Below are positions 4,541-9,384 of a DNA stretch of 9,384 nucleotides, in pieces (the first letter of the stretch is position 1; the number at the start of each line of letters is the position of its first letter). The stretch comes from SAR324 cluster bacterium (GTDB taxonomy: Bacteria > SAR324 > XYD2-FULL-50-16). The translations under genes were made by a program, and so were the position numbers. The notes under the pieces were generated by a model. The model was given only the letters and a program-made list of their open reading frames with translations. It had not been told where the DNA came from and searched no databases. The stretch is taken from the NCBI GenBank assembly GCA_002401295.1, contig NVSR01000083.1, forward strand, positions 1 through 9,384, read 5' to 3'.

Positions 4541-6031
4541 ATGTGTGAACATTTTGGAAAAATTGAGAATAATACACCTTTAGAAAAAAAGAAAAAGGCT
4601 ATTTCTAAGAATGTAATTATTAGTGAACACATCCATATTCAAGAAAAAATTAAGCTAATACACGATCAAGAAAGTCAACAAGAAATTATTGATTTTCTTG
4701 AAACTAATACAGAACTTACTAAAAAGCATAATCTCAATGATGTTGCGATTATTAAAGCTGTTTCTAATTACATTAGTGAGTTAAAAGAATTAGATCCAAA
4801 TTATGATATATGGAATGATGAGTCCTTTGACCTTGATTCTATAATTGATACCTATCAGCAGCAAGCTAAAATTACCAATCAAATAGATTCTATAAAAAAA
4901 GAGAAAGAAGTAGCACTAAATTTAGATGATTATGTTCTTCAAGAAAAAGAAACGGGCAAATCAAATCTACAAATTATCCAATCAATCCTAAATCAGCAAA
5001 CACAAGGTTCGTTATCCATTCCAAAGCATAAAATACACCAGTATCAAAAGATTCTTGCCTTATCTAATCAAACAGCCAATACTCCTGATCAAAATTACAT
5101 ACAGGAGATTATTAATAGTTCTGAAACCAGTTTATTAGATGAAGGAAGTTTTGATAATATCATTTTTCGAGTCTATGAAGATGAACGTATTTCTGATCAA
5201 ACTAAAACAATAATCGAACAGCAATTTAAGATTAAGCCCATTCAAACAGGGGGTGATTTAAAACGAGCTTTGGAAGACAGAAACAAGTTGATTCTTCAAC
5301 ATGAGAATCAACTTAACCAACTAAATGATGAATTGCTATTTCTTGATAAAAAAGAACAATCTCTTCAACAGCAGTTAGATATTTTAAGAACAGAACTAGA
5401 ATCATCATCTAACTTAGAAAAACGAGAAAAACTTTATCAGAAAATTCATCAAATAGAAATTCAAGTGAAATTATTACAGGATGAAAAAGAAGAGAAATCT
5501 GTAAAATCCAATGCTTTAAAACAACAAAAACCAAATGATAAGGTTGTTTTGAGAGAGTACGATGCAAAGCTCAAAGATGGACTTATTAACATTAGAAATC
5601 CTATAAATGGCAATTCTGTGAGAATTCCTATTCAGGCAGATAATGAGAAAATTGGGATGATTGCCAATAGTTTATTTCTACGACAAATAATAGAGCCAAT
5701 GGGAGGGGAATGTTTGATTTTTACTGGAGAGCAGTTTAAAAACAATGATCTCCCAACTTTCACGATGTTGCCTTTTAGTAATGGAATTTTAGCTGCTTTG
5801 CATATAGGCAATTCTGGAGATATTTTAACCAAACCTGAACTGAAAATATTGGAAAGTCAGTTCAAACGCCTTCAAAACCCTAATAATTTAACTTATCTAA
5901 AATCTCCCGAAGAGGGGATGAAAGAAGATTTTAAGGCTTTAGGTTTATTGGATGGCTCAGTTCTTATAGAGCACAAGTTTTTGAATTTACTGGAGAGTTT
6001 GCATGGACAACCTGATTTGGAGCTTTTTTAG
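4541..6031 (+). CDS. Hypothetical coiled-coil protein, 496 aa
   Basis: I do not recognise the family. Three parts are visible. Residues 1 to about 235 are helical, charged and rich in Gln, Lys, Glu and Ile, with no signal peptide. Residues about 239-329 are a heptad-rich coiled coil (LKRALEDRNKLILQHENQ, then repeated LNQL, LDKKEQSLQQQL and LEKREKLYQKIHQ-type segments), suggesting a dimer or larger assembly. Residues about 333-496 form a compact C-terminal domain with beta-like segments (GLINIRNPINGNSVRIPI, EPMGGECLIFTGEQF) and Gly/Pro turns. No membrane helix, nucleotide-binding P-loop or catalytic motif is apparent. The ATG at 4541 was preferred to a TTG one codon earlier. It starts seven bases after the preceding stop, so the two genes are an operon controlled from the 4080-4200 region. 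A bridge between the anchored partner and something cytoplasmic is possible, but this is speculation. Confidence 0.8.
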   Translation: MCEHFGKIENNTPLEKKKKAISKNVIISEHIHIQEKIKLIHDQESQQEIIDFLETNTELTKKHNLNDVAIIKAVSNYISELKELDPNYDIWNDESFDLDSIIDTYQQQAKITNQIDSIKKEKEVALNLDDYVLQEKETGKSNLQIIQSILNQQTQGSLSIPKHKIHQYQKILALSNQTANTPDQNYIQEIINSSETSLLDEGSFDNIIFRVYEDERISDQTKTIIEQQFKIKPIQTGGDLKRALEDRNKLILQHENQLNQLNDELLFLDKKEQSLQQQLDILRTELESSSNLEKREKLYQKIHQIEIQVKLLQDEKEEKSVKSNALKQQKPNDKVVLREYDAKLKDGLINIRNPINGNSVRIPIQADNEKIGMIANSLFLRQIIEPMGGECLIFTGEQFKNNDLPTFTMLPFSNGILAALHIGNSGDILTKPELKILESQFKRLQNPNNLTYLKSPEEGMKEDFKALGLLDGSVLIEHKFLNLLESLHGQPDLELF

Positions 6032-6113
6032 ATTCCTATTTAACATAACAATAATTATAGGCAAAATAATATGGTCTTGAAATAAGTTCAAATTAGATGT
6101 GTAAATTTATTGG

Positions 6114-6154
6114 AAATAAAAGCAGAGAACAATCTACAAGGACTGTTCTCTGCT
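6114..6154 (-). terminator. Intrinsic terminator for the SprB-repeat gene
   Basis: A perfect 11-bp stem, AGCAGAGAACA (6121-6131) and TGTTCTCTGCT (6144-6154), with a 12-base loop. On the reverse strand it is followed by TTTATTT (complement of 6114-6120), and it begins 12 bases after the stop codon at 6167. The forward strand has an A-run after the stem, so it is a poor terminator for the convergent coiled-coil gene, for which no clear forward terminator was found between 6032 and 6113. Confidence 0.9.
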
Positions 6155-6166
6155 AAAAAAAATATT

Positions 6167-9100
6167 CTAATGGATAATAACTTTTTGAGTTAAATATTTC
6201 TGATTAGAAGTTAATTGTAACAAGTAAATACCTGAAATAATATCTCCTAATTGTAAATGAATAATTCTATCCAAGTCCGTTAGTTCTAGTTTTCGAGTAT
6301 AGATTATTTGTCCAAGATTATTATAAATATGAATAGTGGTAACTTCTGTTAATGGAGAAATAAACTCAATCGTAAATTTCCCATTAGAAGGATTCGGGTA
6401 TACTTTTGCCTGAATTAAAGGTGAAATACGCTCCACTCCAACAGAAGTATTTATGGTAAATGAGGTATCTAAGGAACAACCATCTGCATTGGTTATCGTT
6501 ACAATGTAGGTTCCTGACATCAAATTATTCAGATCTTCTGCTGTACTTCCATTATCCCATAAAAAGGTGTACGGAGCACCTATTGGATCTAAGGTTAAAT
6601 CAATTGCTCCATCAGTACAGCTATTACAAGATGTACTTGTGGTGTCAACAGAAGTTATATTGACCAAATAGGAGGTATCTATAACAGGTATAAATAAGGT
6701 AACAATACATCCATTCATATCCGATACCGTAACAGAGTAATTACCTATAGTTAGGTTAAAAATACTTTGTGTTGTATCCATTGTATTCCAGATGTAGCTA
6801 TAAGGTGCATTACCTCCATTGGGAGATAAATTAATAGCCCCATTAGATAGGTTACAGGTAGGTTGAATGGATTGTGTTGTTATTAGAAGTGGATTAGTTA
6901 CGGTATTAATTATAAAGGAGTCTATAATAGAACATCCATTAGCTTCTGTTACTGTTAAATAATGAACGCCACTATTTAAACCAGATGAATTTTGTGAAGT
7001 TGCACCATTAGACCATAAGTAGGAATAAGGTAATATACCTCCAGAAACAGTAACAGTAATACCACCATCATTTCCACATTGTTCATCAATTATAGAAGTA
7101 CTTTGAATTCCAAATCCGTAACTTAAGTTCGGAATATAAATACTTTGTGAACTTACTTCGCATCCTATAGAATCCGTTGCAGTAACACTATATGTTCCTG
7201 ATGAAAGGTTCGAAATGTTTTGAGAAGTGTCACTATTTGACCACAAATAAGTATAGGGCAATGTTCCGCCAGAAATACTTGTATTTATTAGACCGTTAGT
7301 TTGTAAGCAGGATTCAGGAAGATAATAAATTGAGTCTATACTAAGAGTAGCAGGGTGATTAGGAACACTTATAGTCCATACTTCACTACAACCTAAACTC
7401 GTCATCGAAATCGTTACCGTATAAATCCCTGATGAAAGTCCAGAAATACTTCCTGTCGTTTCACCTGTATTCCAAATATAAGAATAGTAACTTGGAACCC
7501 CCATAAAAACACTTAAGTCAGCATCTAAATCAATAGCTCCTTGTTCATTAGAGCATATTTCGGGAGTTATTGTTGAATCAATTATTGAGAAATTAAGAAC
7601 ACTTCTTAATATATCCACTTTAAAAGTATCTCTTATAAAACAAGCATTTTGATCTGTTATATATACAGTATTAGTTCCATAAGGAGCATTTGTTAAATTA
7701 GGACTATTGACGGTTATAGAATTATTCCATCTATAAGTATATGGTGGTGTTCCTCCTGTTGCTGCTAGGTAAATACCTCCTGTTGAATTTAAACAGTCAT
7801 CTACATGCTGAATGTGCGCCCCCCCTATTCTGAGGTCAGAAGGTATACTTTGGACAGTATCTATATGAATATAAACACAACCAGCATTATCAGTAATTGT
7901 ACACCTATAAATTCCGCTTAATCTATTAGATACATCTTGTGTTGAAACTCCAAACAAACCAATTGGCCAAAGATATGAGTAAGGAGCTGAACCTCCACTA
8001 ACTGTTAAATCAATTGCGCCGCGACCTCTAAAACAAGTATCATGTGTGACTATACTAGAAACGAATAGACCAACACTATGAATATTGTATCGTTCTATTA
8101 ATTGACAACCTGTAGCATCTGTTATCGTAACAATATAGTTTCCTGTCGATAAATTAGATAAGTCCTCTATGTACTGTCCATTACTCCACTCAAAGGAATA
8201 AGGCATTTGCCCACCTGTAACAGTGATATCAATCATCCCTGTAGAAGTACTGCAAGAGTCTTCTTGAATAAGTGTATCTTGGACAACCATTCCATTCGCA
8301 TCATTAATTATTTCAAAATTTCCAGAAACTACACATCCAATTTGATCCGTAACTGTTAAGGTATAAACTCCATTCTCTAAATTGATTAAGTCCTCATTTG
8401 ATATACCTGTGTTCCATTGATAATTAAGTGGTAGTATTCCTCCTTGTATATCAATATCTATTGCCCCATTTTTCATCCCACAAGTTTCATTTAAAATACT
8501 TTGTGCTTGGATATTTAAATTGCCACTAGTAGAATTTATTTGTACACTTCTTGAATCTTCACAACCATTAGAATCTACAACAGTTAAAGTATATGCTCCT
8601 GTAGTGAGACCATTCAATGTAGGAGTACCTTGTCCTGTAACAAATGACTTTACAGTGTCAGCATAAGAAAGACCTGTTATACTGATACGAGCTTCTCTAA
8701 AAATAACATTTCCTTGTCCATCTAGTAATTCATATCCAAATTGAGATTGTGAAAATGGGCTTAGATATTCTAACTTTATACTATCTCCTGTGCATACATA
8801 AATTGCTGCTTGTTCGAAGGTGTTTTTGACAAAACCAACTAATGGCGATACTGCAAAATAACCATAAGTAGAATTGTTAACGGTTATTTTTATCATCGGA
8901 GGATCATAGTTAACATGTGCCCAACTCAATGTAGTAAGAATAGAACTATTATTATACATGTTTAAAGTATAATTTCCGCATTCATTAGCCGTTGTTGTCC
9001 ATGAATAATCGTAGGGAGAAGCGCCCCCTATTATTGATGCACTTGCCGAACCAGTTCCTCTATTACAAATGCTATTGGTTGTACCAATACCAAGAATTTG

Positions 9101-9384
9101 AAGTGGGATTGAGCTTTCTTGTAAATTTATATTATAATTAATAGAACATCCAATAGAATCACTGACGATACAGGTATAAATGCCAGAACTAAGGCTATCT
9201 ATTTGAGCAGTTGTCTCTCCATTTTGCCAAATGAATGAAATTGGAGGAATTCCATGATCAACATTTAGAGCAATCAAACCATTTGATTCTCCACAAGTAG
9301 GCAATACAATAGAATCGTTAACAAGCATTTGACCAACTTGGTTTTGTACATTAACAGAATGTAATAAAATACATCCATTAGCAT
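6167..9384 (-). CDS. Secreted SprB-repeat adhesin-like protein with type IX secretion sorting domain (N-terminus outside window)
   Basis: A very long cell-surface or secreted protein; at least 1071 residues lie in the window. The frame stays open to the edge, reading ...ANGC-ILLHSVNVQNQVGQ before the Met at 9328, so that Met is internal to the repeats. At least 11 SprB-type units of about 50-80 residues follow one another, each opening with Cys and xGxIxL, then GGxxPYxYxWxxG, nLxSGxYxVtvtD and closing xxGC. The SprB protein of Flavobacterium is a gliding-motility adhesin, but these repeats also occur in many other Bacteroidota surface proteins. The last 89 residues (about nt 6170-6436) are a type A Por/T9SS sorting domain: KVYPNPSNGKFTIEF, IHIYNNLGQIIY, ISGIYLLQL, ending LTQKVIIH. 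This marks export across the outer membrane, with a signal peptide expected upstream of the window. Adhesion is inferred from the family. Confidence 0.92.
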   Translation of the reverse strand, partial: ANGCILLHSVNVQNQVGQMLVNDSIVLPTCGESNGLIALNVDHGIPPISFIWQNGETTAQIDSLSSGIYTCIVSDSIGCSINYNINLQESSIPLQILGIGTTNSICNRGTGSASASIIGGASPYDYSWTTTANECGNYTLNMYNNSSILTTLSWAHVNYDPPMIKITVNNSTYGYFAVSPLVGFVKNTFEQAAIYVCTGDSIKLEYLSPFSQSQFGYELLDGQGNVIFREARISITGLSYADTVKSFVTGQGTPTLNGLTTGAYTLTVVDSNGCEDSRSVQINSTSGNLNIQAQSILNETCGMKNGAIDIDIQGGILPLNYQWNTGISNEDLINLENGVYTLTVTDQIGCVVSGNFEIINDANGMVVQDTLIQEDSCSTSTGMIDITVTGGQMPYSFEWSNGQYIEDLSNLSTGNYIVTITDATGCQLIERYNIHSVGLFVSSIVTHDTCFRGRGAIDLTVSGGSAPYSYLWPIGLFGVSTQDVSNRLSGIYRCTITDNAGCVYIHIDTVQSIPSDLRIGGAHIQHVDDCLNSTGGIYLAATGGTPPYTYRWNNSITVNSPNLTNAPYGTNTVYITDQNACFIRDTFKVDILRSVLNFSIIDSTITPEICSNEQGAIDLDADLSVFMGVPSYYSYIWNTGETTGSISGLSSGIYTVTISMTSLGCSEVWTISVPNHPATLSIDSIYYLPESCLQTNGLINTSISGGTLPYTYLWSNSDTSQNISNLSSGTYSVTATDSIGCEVSSQSIYIPNLSYGFGIQSTSIIDEQCGNDGGITVTVSGGILPYSYLWSNGATSQNSSGLNSGVHYLTVTEANGCSIIDSFIINTVTNPLLITTQSIQPTCNLSNGAINLSPNGGNAPYSYIWNTMDTTQSIFNLTIGNYSVTVSDMNGCIVTLFIPVIDTSYLVNITSVDTTSTSCNSCTDGAIDLTLDPIGAPYTFLWDNGSTAEDLNNLMSGTYIVTITNADGCSLDTSFTINTSVGVERISPLIQAKVYPNPSNGKFTIEFISPLTEVTTIHIYNNLGQIIYTRKLELTDLDRIIHLQLGDIISGIYLLQLTSNQKYLTQKVIIH
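6476..9384 (-). repeat. Tandem SprB-type protein repeats, 11 units plus a partial unit
   Basis: Numbering residues from the Met at 9328, the units begin at Cys12, Cys88 (interrupted), then nine more down to the unit ending at Cys951 (nt 6476-6478). The fragment ANGC at the window edge ends one further unit. Copies are strongly diverged in DNA and protein, so recent duplication is not indicated. Each unit starts and ends with Cys, which would allow a disulfide per unit in the oxidised extracellular space. Unit lengths vary mainly in the WxxG to nLxSG loop; the GG before PY is replaced in a few units, for example by FMGVPSYYSY and DPIGAPYTF. Confidence 0.88.
8690..8986 (-). other. Extra domain inserted inside one SprB-type unit
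   Basis: The second complete unit opens normally (CNRGTGSASASIIGGASPYD, residues 88-107, then YSW) but, instead of going on to the nLxSGxY segment, it carries about 100 residues beginning NECGNYTLNMYNNSS (115-129). It then includes MIKITVNNSTYGYFAV (145-160), YVCTGDSIKLEYLSP (177-191) and FGYELLDGQGNVIF (197-210), and resumes with TLNGLTTGAYTLTVVDSNGC. The order C-x-Y-T-L, I-x-V-N, TGDSIxLxY, YxLLDxxGNVIF resembles a beta-sandwich module common in Bacteroidota surface proteins that usually carries a DSYGDGW motif after CxYTL. Here that motif is replaced by NNSSILTTLSW. Identification with that module is from memory and moderate. Confidence 0.55.

Noticed and set aside
5632..5832. 66-codon reverse ORF within the coiled-coil gene
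   Set aside because: It is antisense to the C-terminal domain of the coiled-coil protein and has no independent support.
6460..6663. 67-codon forward ORF antisense to the SprB-repeat gene
   Set aside because: It is a shadow of the strongly supported reverse-strand gene.
9326..9328. ATG as the start of the SprB-repeat gene
   Set aside because: The frame continues upstream to the window edge with the end of another repeat unit (ANGC) and there is no signal peptide at this Met, so the true start is outside the window.

Overview
The window is AT-rich and looks like a Bacteroidota genome. The best evidence is the large reverse-strand gene at the right end, which encodes SprB-type repeats followed by a type IX secretion (Por) C-terminal sorting domain, a combination known from this phylum. 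The low G+C and the style of the adhesin would suit a Saprospiria-like marine bacterium such as Aureispira or relatives, but that is inference. No RNA genes, CRISPR array or intact insertion sequence were seen.

Left part (1-2740), a conjugative-element module. It opens with the C-terminal part of a TraG/VirD4-type coupling ATPase (1-518, cut by the window edge). A roughly 530-base gap with no convincing gene follows, then a small unknown protein (1051-1365). Two back-to-back intrinsic terminators separate this from a reverse-strand pair: an ArdC-like antirestriction protein (1727-2659) and, one base after its stop, an 85-residue unknown protein (1468-1725). The ArdC-like protein has HNxxH where the zinc metalloprotease motif HExxH is expected.

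Middle (2660-3824), almost gene-free but rich in structure. It holds an imperfect 24-bp inverted repeat, a family of degenerate 17-bp repeats in both orientations (about 2906-3240), nested inverted repeats around 3106-3185, intrinsic terminators, and one 57-residue ORF (3493-3666) whose start codon lies at the end of a 10-bp perfect inverted repeat. The repeats resemble a replication or transfer origin or a protein-binding array, but no Rep or relaxase gene is in view to confirm this.

Right-centre (3825-6031). A reverse-strand Xre-type HTH regulator is divergent from a two-gene operon: a small exported or membrane-anchored protein and a 496-residue cytoplasmic coiled-coil protein. The 121 bases between them hold two perfect inverted repeats, one operator-like and one directly in front of the operon's start codon, so a local regulatory switch is likely. 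I recognise no family for either operon protein.

Right end (6114-9384). A reverse-strand gene, open past the window edge, encodes a secreted adhesin-like protein of at least 11 SprB-type units plus the sorting domain. One unit is interrupted by a roughly 100-residue extra domain.
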